Of a stretch of 21,083 nucleotides of DNA, positions 1 to 11,340 are shown in pieces (within the stretch, counting starts at the first letter, position 1; every line of letters starts with the position of its first letter). A program made the translations under genes and the position numbers. Location: NCBI GenBank assembly GCA_965651815.1, contig CBFGTJ010000034.1, positions 1 to 21,083 of the forward strand. The letters run 5' to 3'. The notes under the pieces are model-generated. The model did not search any database, had not been told where the DNA came from, and was given only the letters and a program-made list of their open reading frames with translations. This stretch comes from CBFGTJ01 sp965651815 (GTDB lineage Bacteria > Actinomycetota > Acidimicrobiia > Acidimicrobiales > Microtrichaceae).

Positions 1-55
1 TGTGTTAGGCACGCCGCCAGCGTTCGTCCTGAGCCAGGATCAAACTCTCCGTCGA
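1..55 (-). rRNA. rrs: 16S ribosomal RNA, 5' end only (partial)
   Basis: Read on the minus strand, this stretch carries the universal 16S start AGAGTTTGATCCTGGCTCAG, followed by GACGAACGCTGGCGGCGTGC and CTAACACA. It is cut by the left edge of the window, so only about the first 55 nt are present. The mature 5' end was placed near position 55 by aligning AGAGTTTG to E. coli 16S position 8, so it may be off by a few bases. The rest of the rRNA operon lies outside the window to the left. Confidence 0.97.
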
Positions 56-377
56 AGACCATCGGTCCCGCACCACCGAGGTGGCACGGAGCCTCAGATC
101 AGAAGAGCCGGCATCGGGCTGGCACCCGACGCCAACTGGCACAGTCCTGGCACCCCCGACCGAGGCCGAGGGTGGTCCGTTCATGTGCAAAAGGTATTGA
201 AGGGTCAATCGTGGCCCCGGAGGGCGCACGGTTGCCCGCACTCGCCTTTTGGCATCCTGTCTTCCGTTGTCAAGGAGCGCCGGCCACCGCGTCGGGGGCT
301 TCAGCTCGGAACGTGGCACTGCCAGAGGTTCCGTATCGTGCTCCCGCCGGTGGTGCTGGACCTCCGTGCGGGGCGGA
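56..377 (-). other. 16S rRNA operon leader
   Basis: This is about 320 nt between the predicted transcription start of the rRNA promoter and the 16S 5' end. It has no credible gene: the reading frames crossing it are shadows. It holds a boxA-like site (267-278) and small inverted repeats, for example CCACC-GA-GGTGG near 76-87 and ATTGA-AGGG-TCAAT near 197-210. The sequence that would pair with it downstream of 16S to form an RNase III stem is outside the window, so processing sites cannot be assigned. Confidence 0.7.
267..278 (-). promoter_or_regulatory. boxA-like rRNA antitermination site
   Basis: The minus strand reads GCTCCTTGACAA, ten of twelve bases identical to the E. coli rRNA boxA core GCTCTTTAACAA. 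It sits in the leader between the promoter and 16S, where NusB/NusE (S10) would load onto nascent RNA. The embedded TTGACA could be taken for a -35 element, but no acceptable -10 follows at 16-18 bp. No matching boxB hairpin was identified. Confidence 0.55.
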
Positions 378-382
378 TGGAG

Positions 383-411
383 AACCTACCCACATCCCCC
401 AGGGGAGTCAA
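383..411 (-). promoter_or_regulatory. rRNA operon promoter
   Basis: The minus strand has TTGACT (411-406), a spacer of exactly 17 bp, then TAGGTT (388-383), a close match to the housekeeping sigma consensus with the TANNNT -10 common in actinobacteria. Initiation would fall near 376-378. It lies only 52 bp beyond the tyrS stop codon and points at the 16S gene. It is the best-formed -35/-10 pair noticed in the window. Confidence 0.75.
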
Positions 412-463
412 CTCGGGATCCGAGAGACGCCCGTCACGTCCGATCCGCGCTGCCGACGGCCGC

Positions 464-1750
464 TCAGACCGCGACCACCAGGTGGTGGGACTTGCCCCGG
501 CGCAGCAGGACGTACCTGCCCAGCCGGAGCTCCTCGGCACCGAGCGGGCGGTCGTGCCCGCCGGGACGGTCCGCCAGGGGGACCTGGTTGACGTGGTAAC
601 CCGCGAGGTTGCGGCGCACCTCCCCCTTGGACCGGCCCAGCCCCGAGCGGGTGAACAGCTCCACGGGGTCGATGCCCACGAGCTCCGCCGCGGGCACCTC
701 GGTCACCTCCAGCTCCTCGGCGAGCAGCCGCCAGGCGTCCTCGCCGACCTCGTCCGGGTCGCCCCCGAAGAGCACGGTGCTCGCGCGCTCGATCGGATCG
801 ATGACCGCGGCGCCGTGCACCAGCGCCGTGAGCTCGCGGGCGAGCCGCCGCTGGCCGTCCCTGCGCTCGGGGTGCTCGGCGTGCTCGGCGGCGACCGCAC
901 GGCACTCCTCCACCGGCACGGTCGTGAGGCGCAGCAGCAGGGTGCCGACGTCCGCGTCCGGCACGTTGAGCAGGTACTGGTACAGCCGGTACGGCGAGGT
1001 CCGCTCCGGCGACAGCCAGATGTTCTCCCCCTGGCTCTTGCCGAACTTCGTGCCGTCCTGGCGGACGATCAGCGGTGCGGTCATCCCGTGCACGGTGTCG
1101 CCCGTGCGCCGGCGGATCAGGTCCACGCCGGCCGCGATGTTGCCCCACTGGTCGGACCCGGCGACCTGGAGGTCGCAGCCGTGGTCGCGGTGCAGGACCA
1201 GGAAGTCGTGGGCCTGCAGGAGCATGTAGGAGAACTCGGTGTAGGAGATGCCCGACTCGCGGTCCATCCGGTTCTTCACCGACTCGCGGGCGAGCATCGT
1301 GTTGACCGTGACGTGCTTGCCGACGTCGCGGAGGAACTCGAGCACCCCCATCGGTTCGGTCCACGTGCGGTTGTCCACCAGCTTCGCCGAGGCGGGGCCG
1401 GGCTCGAAGTCGAGCAGGCCGCGCAGCTGGGCGGCGATCGCATCGCGGTTCGCGTCGAGGACCTCGGCGTCGAGGAACTGCCGCTCCTCGTCCCGTCCGG
1501 ACGGATCGCCGATCATGCCGGTCGCCCCGCCCACGAGGGCGATCGGCGGGTGCCCCGCCAGCTGGTAGCGGCGCAGCAGCATGATCGACTGCAGGTTGCC
1601 CAGGTGCAGCGAGTCGGCCGTCGGGTCGAAGCCGCAGTAGAGCACCGTGGGCCCCTCGTCGAGCCGTGCGGCCAGCGCGTCGCGGGACGTGCAGTCGTGC
1701 ACGAGGCCGCGCTCGTCGAGCTCCGCGAGCAGTTCCGCTCCCGTGGGCAT
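464..1750 (-). CDS. tyrS: Tyrosyl-tRNA synthetase
   Basis: This encodes a 428-aa class I aminoacyl-tRNA synthetase that activates tyrosine with ATP and charges tRNA-Tyr in the cytosol. The Rossmann-fold catalytic domain has the HIGH-type motif HLGN (residues 49-52), the tyrosine-pocket and dimer segments SYTEFSYMLLQAHD (about 169-182) and GSDQWGNI (about 198-205), and the KMSKS-type loop KFGKS (235-239). A C-terminal S4-like RNA-binding domain occupies roughly residues 360-428. The ATG at 1750 is chosen because AGGAGG (1760-1765) sits 9 nt upstream and because MPTGAELLAELDERGLV is the usual family N-terminus; longer in-frame starts add non-conserved residues. The gene is divergent from the PBP gene and lies just upstream of the rRNA promoter, in the same direction. 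No T-box leader is visible. Confidence 0.97.
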   Translation of the reverse strand: MPTGAELLAELDERGLVHDCTSRDALAARLDEGPTVLYCGFDPTADSLHLGNLQSIMLLRRYQLAGHPPIALVGGATGMIGDPSGRDEERQFLDAEVLDANRDAIAAQLRGLLDFEPGPASAKLVDNRTWTEPMGVLEFLRDVGKHVTVNTMLARESVKNRMDRESGISYTEFSYMLLQAHDFLVLHRDHGCDLQVAGSDQWGNIAAGVDLIRRRTGDTVHGMTAPLIVRQDGTKFGKSQGENIWLSPERTSPYRLYQYLLNVPDADVGTLLLRLTTVPVEECRAVAAEHAEHPERRDGQRRLARELTALVHGAAVIDPIERASTVLFGGDPDEVGEDAWRLLAEELEVTEVPAAELVGIDPVELFTRSGLGRSKGEVRRNLAGYHVNQVPLADRPGGHDRPLGAEELRLGRYVLLRRGKSHHLVVAV

Positions 1751-1788
1751 CTGCGGTGTCCTCCTGGGGCCGTCGTGGGGGTCCGCGC

Positions 1789-1794
1789 ATCGTA
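1789..1794 (-). promoter_or_regulatory. tyrS: Candidate -10 element for tyrS
   Basis: TACGAT on the minus strand fits the TANNNT -10 pattern and would start a message with a leader of about 30-35 nt that includes the AGGAGG ribosome site. No convincing -35 hexamer lies 16-18 bp upstream, so this is a tentative assignment based on position and the hexamer alone. Confidence 0.35.
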
Positions 1795-1830
1795 ACGGGC
1801 CACTGCCACCGCCCGGGCGGGGCGGCACAC

Positions 1831-1836
1831 CAGAAT
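1831..1836 (+). promoter_or_regulatory. Candidate -10 of a leaderless PBP transcript
   Basis: CAGAAT ends exactly 6 nt before the GTG at 1843. The same spacing of an ANNNT-type -10 to the start codon is seen for the genes at 4263 and 13252. No good ribosome-binding site precedes the GTG, as expected if the mRNA begins at or near the start codon. The -35 region is not recognisable. Confidence 0.35.
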
Positions 1837-1842
1837 GGCGAC

Positions 1843-4191
<2,349 letters not shown>

Positions 4192-4250
4192 ACCGGCCGG
4201 CGTGACGACGGCGACCCACCGGCGATGCCTCGCCGCGGGGGCTCCGGTGC

Positions 4251-4256
4251 CAAGCT
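4251..4256 (+). promoter_or_regulatory. Candidate -10 for a leaderless transcript
   Basis: CAAGCT ends 6 nt before the GTG at 4263 and there is no Shine-Dalgarno-like sequence in the intervening GACCGG. The arrangement repeats that upstream of the PBP and argC genes. It is a weak hexamer match taken alone; the repeated spacing is the argument for it. Confidence 0.3.
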
Positions 4257-4262
4257 GACCGG

Positions 4263-4835
4263 GTGACCTCCCTGGACGACCCAACCCCCCACGGGGCGGA
4301 CGGTGAGCCCGGCGGCGACGAGGCCCCCCGCCGGCGGCTCGGCCCCTTCCTCGCCGTCGCGGGCATCCTCGCGATGCTCGTGGCGTGGATCTACATGCTC
4401 TTCATCTACGACACCGAGCTGATGATCGACGAGCTCGCGGACCGCACGTTCCCCCGGGCGGCGGAGCGGGTGTGCGCGGCCGCCGTCGCGCAGCTCGACG
4501 AGCTGCCCCTCGCCCCCACCGCGAGGAACGCCCGTGAGCGGGCGGAGACCGTGGCCCGCTCCAACGAGATCCTCGAGGCCATGCTCGATGACCTCGACGC
4601 GCTCGCGCCCACCAGCCCGCCCGACGCCGCCGAGGCGGTGCGCGAGTGGCTCGGCGACTGGCGCACCTACCTGACCGACCGAGTCGAGTACGCGGAGGCG
4701 CTGCTCGTCGACGACGGCGCACGGTTCCTGGAGACCCCGAAGGCGGGCACGAACCGGCAGATCAGCTCGGCCATCGACGCCTACGCGCAGGTGAACCGCA
4801 TGGACTCCTGCGCGACCCCCGCGGACCTCAGCTGA
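4263..4835 (+). CDS. Unrecognised single-span membrane protein
   Basis: I do not recognise this 190-aa protein. Residues 1-27 are acidic and proline-rich and end in PRRRLGP, followed by one strong transmembrane helix (about 28-49, GPFLAVAGILAMLVAWIYML...). The remaining ~140 residues are mostly helical-looking, rich in Ala, Glu, Asp and Arg, with two cysteines (VCAAAV and DSCATP). The positive charge before the helix predicts a cytoplasmic N-terminus and an extracytoplasmic C-terminal domain. It follows a class A PBP gene on the same strand, so a cell-envelope role is a reasonable guess but only a guess. The GTG start leaves 71 bp to the PBP stop. Its TGA lies inside the convergent Nudix gene's end, an 8-bp tail-to-tail overlap. 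Confidence 0.85.
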   Translation: MTSLDDPTPHGADGEPGGDEAPRRRLGPFLAVAGILAMLVAWIYMLFIYDTELMIDELADRTFPRAAERVCAAAVAQLDELPLAPTARNARERAETVARSNEILEAMLDDLDALAPTSPPDAAEAVREWLGDWRTYLTDRVEYAEALLVDDGARFLETPKAGTNRQISSAIDAYAQVNRMDSCATPADLS

Positions 4836-5451
4836 GCCATCCCCGCGGCGGCGGGGGCGCGACGCGCGCGAGCGCCAACCCGCGACGCACCGCGTCCAGG
4901 AGTCGCGCCTCGTCGGTCAGCTCCGCGAGCTCGCGCTCGTCCACCCAGCGGAGCTCGGTCGACTCGTGGTTCCCCCGCTCGCGTGCCCCGGGCGGCGCCG
5001 CGACGAGGAAGCGCAGGTCGAGGTGCTCGTGGGCGCCGAGCGCGTCACCGTGGTCGACCTCGTGCACGTCGAGGTCGAAGGCGGGCAGGAGCACCGCGAG
5101 CCCCGAGATGCCGGTCTCCTCGCGGGCCTCGCGGAGCGCGACGCCGGCGAGCTCGTGGTCGCCGTCCGCGTGCCCGCCCGGCTGCAGCCACCGCCGGAGC
5201 TTCGCGTGGTGCAGGACGAGCACCCGGCGGCGCGACGGGTCGACCACGACCGCCGACGCGGTGAGGTGGGCGGGTGCGGTCGTGCGCGACGCGACCGCGG
5301 CACCGTGCCGCCCGATCGCGTCGAGGGTGCGCTGCTGCGACGGGGCCCAGGAGCTGCGCCCCTCCCCGGTGAGCTCGGCGACGCGGGCGGTCGAGCGCGC
5401 CGGGTCGTCGGAGGGCGCGAGCTCGGGGTCGCCCTCGGCGAGCCACCTCAC
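4828..5451 (-). CDS. Nudix hydrolase
   Basis: This 207-aa protein should cleave a nucleoside diphosphate linked to another group; the substrate cannot be read from sequence. The Nudix box runs from Gly93 to Ile115, with the metal-binding core REAREETGI intact (107-115). The first Glu of the consensus is His99 here, with Glu100 beside it. The preceding WLQPGGHADGD and a conserved LDLRFLVAAP strand fit the fold. The first ~60 residues form a helical extension. The GTG at 5451 overlaps the mpg stop codon as GTGA, which fixes the start and implies translational coupling. It is the last gene of the minus-strand array, so pairing with the DNA glycosylase suggests, but does not prove, nucleotide-pool clean-up. 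Confidence 0.9.
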   Translation of the reverse strand: MRWLAEGDPELAPSDDPARSTARVAELTGEGRSSWAPSQQRTLDAIGRHGAAVASRTTAPAHLTASAVVVDPSRRRVLVLHHAKLRRWLQPGGHADGDHELAGVALREAREETGISGLAVLLPAFDLDVHEVDHGDALGAHEHLDLRFLVAAPPGARERGNHESTELRWVDERELAELTDEARLLDAVRRGLALARVAPPPPRGWLS

Positions 5452-6101
5452 CGGGTGCCCTCCCTCCCGGCGCGCGCCCCCGGCCGGTGGCGGCTCACGT
5501 ACGGGTCGCCGGTGAGCCAGAAGCGCCACGGGCGCTCGGTCTCCCGGGAGATGCCGACCCGACCGGAGACCGACACCTCACCGGCGGGGCCGACGGCACC
5601 CTCGAGGCGCACCGGTGCGGCGGGATCGAACAGGTCGACCCCGTCGTCGCCGAGGGTGATGCCCAGCGCCTGGCAGAGCCGGCCCGGGCCGCTGGTGAGC
5701 TGCAGGTCGGTCCTGGCGGCGGGGCGGGCGGCCCGCATCTCCTCGATGCCGCTCACCGGCGACACGGCGCGCACGAGCACCGCGGCGCCGACGCCGGGCT
5801 CGCCGGTCACCACGTTGGCGCAGGCGTGGATGCCGTAGGAGCGGTAGACGTAGAGCACGCCGGGTTCGGCGAACATCGACCGGTTCCGCGGCCGCTCACC
5901 GCCATGGGCGTGGCTCGCCGGGTCGTCGTCACCGCCGTAGGCCTCGACCTCGACGATCCGCCCCGCGCGCCGTCGTCCCCCGCGCTCGACCACGAGCAGC
6001 GCCCCCAGCAGCAGCGGGGCGACCAGCTCGGGTGGACCCGCCAGGTCCGAGCGGGTGAGCGGTGCGCCACGTCGCTCCACCGGTGCGAGGTCCCCGGCCA
6101 C
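5448..6101 (-). CDS. mpg: DNA-3-methyladenine glycosylase (AAG/MPG family)
   Basis: This 217-aa protein removes alkylated purines from DNA to begin base excision repair. The family core is complete: GRIVEVEAYGG, with the probable catalytic Glu53; then HAHGGERPRNRSMF, where RNR aligns with the DNA-contacting loop; then GVLYVYRSYGIHACANVV; then TSGPGRLCQALGI. The length is normal for bacterial members. The GTG at 6101 begins 2 nt beyond the argH stop. A slightly later GTG (VERRGAP) is possible, since the first residues are not conserved. The gene is coupled downstream to a Nudix hydrolase. Actinobacteria often have mpg near argH and tyrS, and here both are close by. Confidence 0.95.
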   Translation of the reverse strand: MAGDLAPVERRGAPLTRSDLAGPPELVAPLLLGALLVVERGGRRRAGRIVEVEAYGGDDDPASHAHGGERPRNRSMFAEPGVLYVYRSYGIHACANVVTGEPGVGAAVLVRAVSPVSGIEEMRAARPAARTDLQLTSGPGRLCQALGITLGDDGVDLFDPAAPVRLEGAVGPAGEVSVSGRVGISRETERPWRFWLTGDPYVSRHRPGARAGREGTR

Positions 6102-6103
6102 GC

Positions 6104-7524
6104 TCAGCCCGAGGCCCTCCGTGACCGCTCGTGCTCGAGGCGCGCCGCGAGGCGGCGGCGCTGCTCGGCGACCGGGCCGGGACCTCCCCCACCGGGGGTC
6201 GTGCGGTGCACGGCCGAGGCGCCGCCCTCGAGCAGCGCAGCGCCGCGCGCTGCGAGCCGGGGCTCCTCGCGCACGAGCTCGACCAGCGGCGTGCCGGACT
6301 CGAGCGAGCGCCGGACCAGCGAGCCGACGACCGCGTGCGCCTCGCGGAACGGGAGCCCGTCGCGCACCAGCAGCTCGGCCAGGTCCGTCGCGGCGGCGAA
6401 CGGCGAGGACGCCGCCGCGCGCATCCGCTCGGTGTCGAAGCGGATGGTGCGGTAGAGGCCGGCCATCGCGCCGAGCCCGAGGCGCACCGTGTCCAGCGCG
6501 TCGAACAGGGGCTCCTTGTCCTCCTGCAGGTCGCGGTTGTAGGCGAGGGGCAGGGACTTCATCGTCGCCATGAACCCCGCCAGGTTCCCGATGAGCCGGC
6601 CGGACTTGCCGCGGGCGAGTTCGGCGATGTCGGGGTTCTTCTTCTGCGGCAGCATCGAGGAGCCGGTGGCGTACGCGTCGTCGAGCACCGCGAACCCGAA
6701 CTCCTCGGAGGTCCACAGCACGACCTCCTCGCCCATCCTCGACAGGTGCAGCCCGATCGTGGCGAGCACGAACAGCGACTCGGCGACGAAGTCCCGGTCG
6801 GAGGTGGCGTCGAGGGAGTTCTCGAAGCGCGCCGAGAAGCCGAGCTCCGCCGCGGTCGCGTCGGGGTCGAGCGGCAGGGAGGACCCGGCGAGCGCACCCG
6901 CGCCGAGCGGCGAGACGTCCGTGCGCCGGCGGCAGTCCGCGATCCGGTCGACGTCGCGCAGCAGCGCCCAGGCGTGCGCCATGAGGTGGTGCGCGAGCAG
7001 CACCGGCTGCGCGTGCTGGAGGTGCGTGTAGCCGGGGACCTGGGCGGCGTCCTCGCCCGTGCCGGCCTCGTCCGCACGCGCCGCGAGCACCTCGACGAGG
7101 TCGAGGGCGCGGTCGGCGACCACGCCCAGCTCCCGGTGCACGTACCGCCGGAAGGCGGTCGCGACCTGGTCGTTGCGCGACCGCCCGGTGTGCAGCTTGG
7201 CGCCCGGCGCCCCGACGAGCTCGGTCACCCGCCGCTCGATCGCGGTGTGCACGTCCTCGTCGGAGGGAGCGAAGCGCAGCTCGCCGGCGCGGAACTCCAT
7301 CTCGACGGTGTCGAGCGCGCCCAGCACCGCGGCCATCTCCGACTCGTCCAGCAGGCCCGCGCGGTGCAGCCCGCGCACGTGCGCCCGGGAGCACGCGACG
7401 TCGTCGACGAGCAGGCGCTGGTCGTAGCTGAGGCTCTCGGTGAACGCGACGAGCTCCTCGGCCGGTGCGGTGTCGAACCGCCCGTGCCAGAGCTGCCCCC
7501 GTGCCTCCTCCGACGGGTCGCCGC

Positions 7525-7528
<4 letters not shown>
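6104..7528 (-). CDS. argH: Argininosuccinate lyase
   Basis: This is the last step of arginine biosynthesis, splitting argininosuccinate into arginine and fumarate in a cytosolic homotetramer. The 474-aa protein has the fumarase/aspartase superfamily signature GSSMLPQKKNPD (about 289-300) with the mobile-loop serine, the catalytic-base region GYTHLQHAQP (His169), and the substrate segments LHTGRSRNDQ (112-121) and SRDFVAE-type helices. The GTG at 7528 overlaps the argG stop as GTGA, matching most junctions in this operon. A longer frame upstream would lie inside argG. The C-terminus is slightly extended and Arg-rich, which is not unusual. Confidence 0.97.
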
Positions 7529-8721
<1,193 letters not shown>

Positions 8722-8771
8722 CGGATCCGTCTCCGTTCCTTCGTCCTGTGTCGTCGATCTTCGGTTCGGGC

Positions 8772-9245
8772 TCAGCCGAGCCCGGACAGCTCCCGCACCC
8801 GCTCGGCCACGCACTCGCCGTCGCCCTGCGCGGCGACGAGCAGGAGCGTGTCGTCGCCGGCGATGGTCCCCAGCACCCCGGGCAGCCCGGCGCGGTCGAT
8901 GGCCGAGCCGACCACGTGCGCCGAGCCTGGCGGGGTACGCAGCACCACCAGGTCGCCCGAGCGTGCCAGCTCGACGACCCAGTCGCCCAACACCCGCCTC
9001 AGGTGGTCCTCAGGGGCCACCTGGCGGCTCGGCAGCTCGGGCACCGCATACGCCGTCTCCCCGCCCGGGATGCGGACCTTGATCGCGCCCAGCTCCTCGA
9101 GGTCGCGGGAGACGGTGGAGACGTTGACCTCGATGCCGTCCTCGGCGAGCAGCTCCACCAGGTGCGCCTGGCTGGTCACGACGTGCTCCTCGAGCAGCCG
9201 GGAGATGCGGTGCTGGCGCTGCGCCTTGTTCTGTCGGGGGCTCAC
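8772..9245 (-). CDS. argR: Arginine repressor
   Basis: This is a transcription factor that binds ARG boxes as an arginine-loaded hexamer. In the 157-aa protein, residues 1-70 form the winged helix-turn-helix domain (KAQRQHRISRLLEEHVVTSQAHL, then STVSRDLEELGAIKV). Residues 80-157 form the oligomerisation and arginine-binding domain with the signature GTIAGDDT (126-133) and the preceding APGSAH-like strand TPPGSAHVVGSAID. The GTG at 9245 overlaps the argF stop as GTGA. Being encoded inside the operon, ArgR would be subject to its own repression. The likely operator is upstream of argC at 13266-13299. Confidence 0.97.
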   Translation of the reverse strand: MSPRQNKAQRQHRISRLLEEHVVTSQAHLVELLAEDGIEVNVSTVSRDLEELGAIKVRIPGGETAYAVPELPSRQVAPEDHLRRVLGDWVVELARSGDLVVLRTPPGSAHVVGSAIDRAGLPGVLGTIAGDDTLLLVAAQGDGECVAERVRELSGLG

Positions 9246-10138
9246 CGCAGGTCCTCGTCGACGAGCCAGGCGAGCAGCCCCCGGGCGGTGTGCATGCGGT
9301 TCTCCGCCTGCGCCCACACCCGGCTCCGCGGGCCGTCGAGCACCTCGTCGGTGACCTCGTCGCCGCGGTGCGCGGGCAGGCAGTGGAGGAACACGGCGTC
9401 CTCGGCGGCGAGGCCCATCAGGTCCTCGTCGACCCGCCACCGCTCGAAGGCGCGGGTGCGCACCTCGCGCTCGTCCTCCTGGCCCATCGAGTACCACGCG
9501 TCGGTGTAGACGACCTCAGCGCCCTTGACCGCCTCGCGCGGGTCGTCGACCTCGCGGGGCTCGGCGCCCGCGGCACGCAACCGCTCGAGCGACGGGCCGT
9601 CGAAGGTGTACCCGGGCGGGCTCGACACGGTGAACCGCGCGCCGACCAGCCCGCAGGCGACGCCGAGCGAGCGCGCCACGTTGTTCGCGTCGCCGACGTA
9701 GGTCACCGCGACGCCCTCCAGGCGTCCGAGCGCCTGGCGGATCGTCAGCAGGTCGGCGAGCGCCTGGACCGGGTGCGCGTCGTCGGAGAGCAGGTTGACC
9801 ACCGGCACCGAGGCGGACGCGGCGAGGCGCCGGAGCTTGTCGTGCTCGAAGACCCGGGCGCCGATGACTGCCCCGTACCGGGAGAACAGCCGGCCCAGGT
9901 CCTCGGCCGACTCCCGCGTGTCGATGCCGATCTCGGAGTCCCGCAGGGTGACGGGGTGCCCGCCGAGCTGCACGACCGCCATCTCCATGGACGTGCGGGT
10001 GCGGGCGGACGGCTTCTCGAACAGCAGCATCGCGCCGCGACCGTCGAGCACACGCGGGAGGTCCGCGCGCTCGGAGAGGTCGAGGATGCGCAACAGCTCC
10101 GGTCCGGTCAGGTCGTCGACCTCCAACAGGTGCCTCAT
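9242..10138 (-). CDS. argF: Ornithine carbamoyltransferase
   Basis: This transfers a carbamoyl group from carbamoyl phosphate to ornithine, giving citrulline; members of the family are usually trimers. The 298-aa protein has the carbamoyl-phosphate loop SARTRTS (44-50), HPVQ (122-125), the ornithine-side VTYVGDANNVARSL, and HCLPAHRGDEVTDEV, with the catalytic-loop HCLP. It is slightly shorter than the usual ~305 residues because of a trimmed N-terminus. The ATG at 10138 overlaps the argD stop as ATGA. The similar aspartate carbamoyltransferase is excluded by the HCLP motif and by context. Confidence 0.97.
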   Translation of the reverse strand: MRHLLEVDDLTGPELLRILDLSERADLPRVLDGRGAMLLFEKPSARTRTSMEMAVVQLGGHPVTLRDSEIGIDTRESAEDLGRLFSRYGAVIGARVFEHDKLRRLAASASVPVVNLLSDDAHPVQALADLLTIRQALGRLEGVAVTYVGDANNVARSLGVACGLVGARFTVSSPPGYTFDGPSLERLRAAGAEPREVDDPREAVKGAEVVYTDAWYSMGQEDEREVRTRAFERWRVDEDLMGLAAEDAVFLHCLPAHRGDEVTDEVLDGPRSRVWAQAENRMHTARGLLAWLVDEDLR

Positions 10139-11340
10139 CCGGGCTCCTCCCCCGCACCGCCGCCGGTCCCCCGCAGGGGATCGCAGGCATCGAGGCTCTC
10201 CGCGATGCGCGCGACGGCCGTGTCGATCTCGTCGTCGTCGATCAGCAGGCTCGGGGCCAGCCGCAGCGCGGCCGGCGTGACGGGGTGGACCACCACACCC
10301 CGCCCGAGCAGGTCGCGGGCGATGGCCGCGGCGCCGCCCTCCGGCAACCGGTCGGGCCGCACCTCGACCGCGAGCAGCAGGCCGGCGCCCCGGACCTCGA
10401 CGACCTGGTCGAGGCCCTCGAGCCCCTCCCGGAACCGCCGGCCGGCCGCCCGGGCCCGCGCCGGGACGTCCTCGGCCTCCATCACCTCGAGCACCGCCCG
10501 GGCCGCCGCGGCGGCGAGCGGCTGGCCGCCGAAGGTCGTCGCGTGGTCGCCGGGCTCGAACACGCCCGCGACCTCGTCGGTGGCCCAACAGGCCCCGATC
10601 GGCACGCCGTTGCCGAGTGCCTTGGCCATCGTCACCACGTCGGGGCGGACACCGTGGGGCTGGTGGGCGAACCAGGCGCCGCAGCGGCCGAGGCCGGTCT
10701 GGACCTCGTCGAACATGAGGAGCACGCCGCGCTCGTCGCACAGCTCACGCACCGCGCGCAGGTACTCGCCGGAGGCCGGGTGCACCCCGCCCTCGCCCTG
10801 CACCGGCTCGAGCAGGACGGCCGCGACGGTGTCGTCGAGGGACCGCTCCAGGTCGTCGAGGTCCATCCAGGTGACGTGGCGGAACCCCTCCGGCAGCGGC
10901 TGGAACGCCTCGTGCTTGGCGGGCTGGCCGGTCGCGTGGAGCGTGGCGAGCGTCCTGCCGTGGAAGCTGCCGTAGGCGCTCACGACCACGTGGCGGCCGC
11001 GGCCGCCGAACTTGCGCGCCAGCTTGATGGCCGCCTCGTTCGCCTCGGCACCGGAGTTGCTGAAGAACACCCTCCCGCCACCGCCGAGGAGGCGGTCGAG
11101 GGTCCGCGCCAGGGGCCGGTTGTGCTCGCTGCCGTACAGGTTCGACACGTGCAGGAGCGTGCGGGCCTGGCGGCACACCGCCTCGGCGACCGCCGGGTGG
11201 CTGTGCCCGAGCGAGGTCACCGCCAGCCCGCTGAGCAGGTCGAGGTAGCGGCGCCCCTCGGCGTCCCAGAGCCACGAGCCCTCGCCGCGCACGAACTCGA
11301 CCGCGGGCGGCGGGTAGGTCGGCATGAGCGGGTCGGTCAC
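10135..11340 (-). CDS. argD: Acetylornithine aminotransferase
   Basis: This PLP enzyme converts N-acetylglutamate semialdehyde to N-acetylornithine using glutamate, and may also serve lysine synthesis in the succinyl route. The 401-aa class III aminotransferase shows FSNSGAEANEAAIKLAR (about 93-109), SFHGRTLATLHATGQ, LEPVQGEGGV, DEVQTGLGRCG with Asp211, and the Schiff-base lysine Lys240 in TMAKALGNG. The GTG at 11340 overlaps the argB stop as GTGA. The next ATG, 15 nt on (MPTYPPP), is the alternative start and nearer to typical homologues. The C-terminal GTGGGAGEEPG tail is low in complexity. Confidence 0.97.
   Translation of the reverse strand: MTDPLMPTYPPPAVEFVRGEGSWLWDAEGRRYLDLLSGLAVTSLGHSHPAVAEAVCRQARTLLHVSNLYGSEHNRPLARTLDRLLGGGGRVFFSNSGAEANEAAIKLARKFGGRGRHVVVSAYGSFHGRTLATLHATGQPAKHEAFQPLPEGFRHVTWMDLDDLERSLDDTVAAVLLEPVQGEGGVHPASGEYLRAVRELCDERGVLLMFDEVQTGLGRCGAWFAHQPHGVRPDVVTMAKALGNGVPIGACWATDEVAGVFEPGDHATTFGGQPLAAAAARAVLEVMEAEDVPARARAAGRRFREGLEGLDQVVEVRGAGLLLAVEVRPDRLPEGGAAAIARDLLGRGVVVHPVTPAALRLAPSLLIDDDEIDTAVARIAESLDACDPLRGTGGGAGEEPG

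Noticed and set aside
181..210. Second rRNA promoter with TTGACC (209-204) followed at 17 bp by CATGAA
   Set aside because: The -10 is a poor match, and a far better promoter lies at 383-411.
250..272. TTGACA in the rRNA leader as a -35 element
   Set aside because: Nothing like a -10 follows at 16-18 bp; the sequence is better explained as part of boxA.
2..1795. Long plus-strand frame opposite tyrS (and similar long frames opposite the PBP, arg and phe genes)
   Set aside because: These are high-GC antisense shadows. Their products are Arg/Ala/Gly-rich without family motifs, while the opposite strand encodes full-length recognised enzymes.
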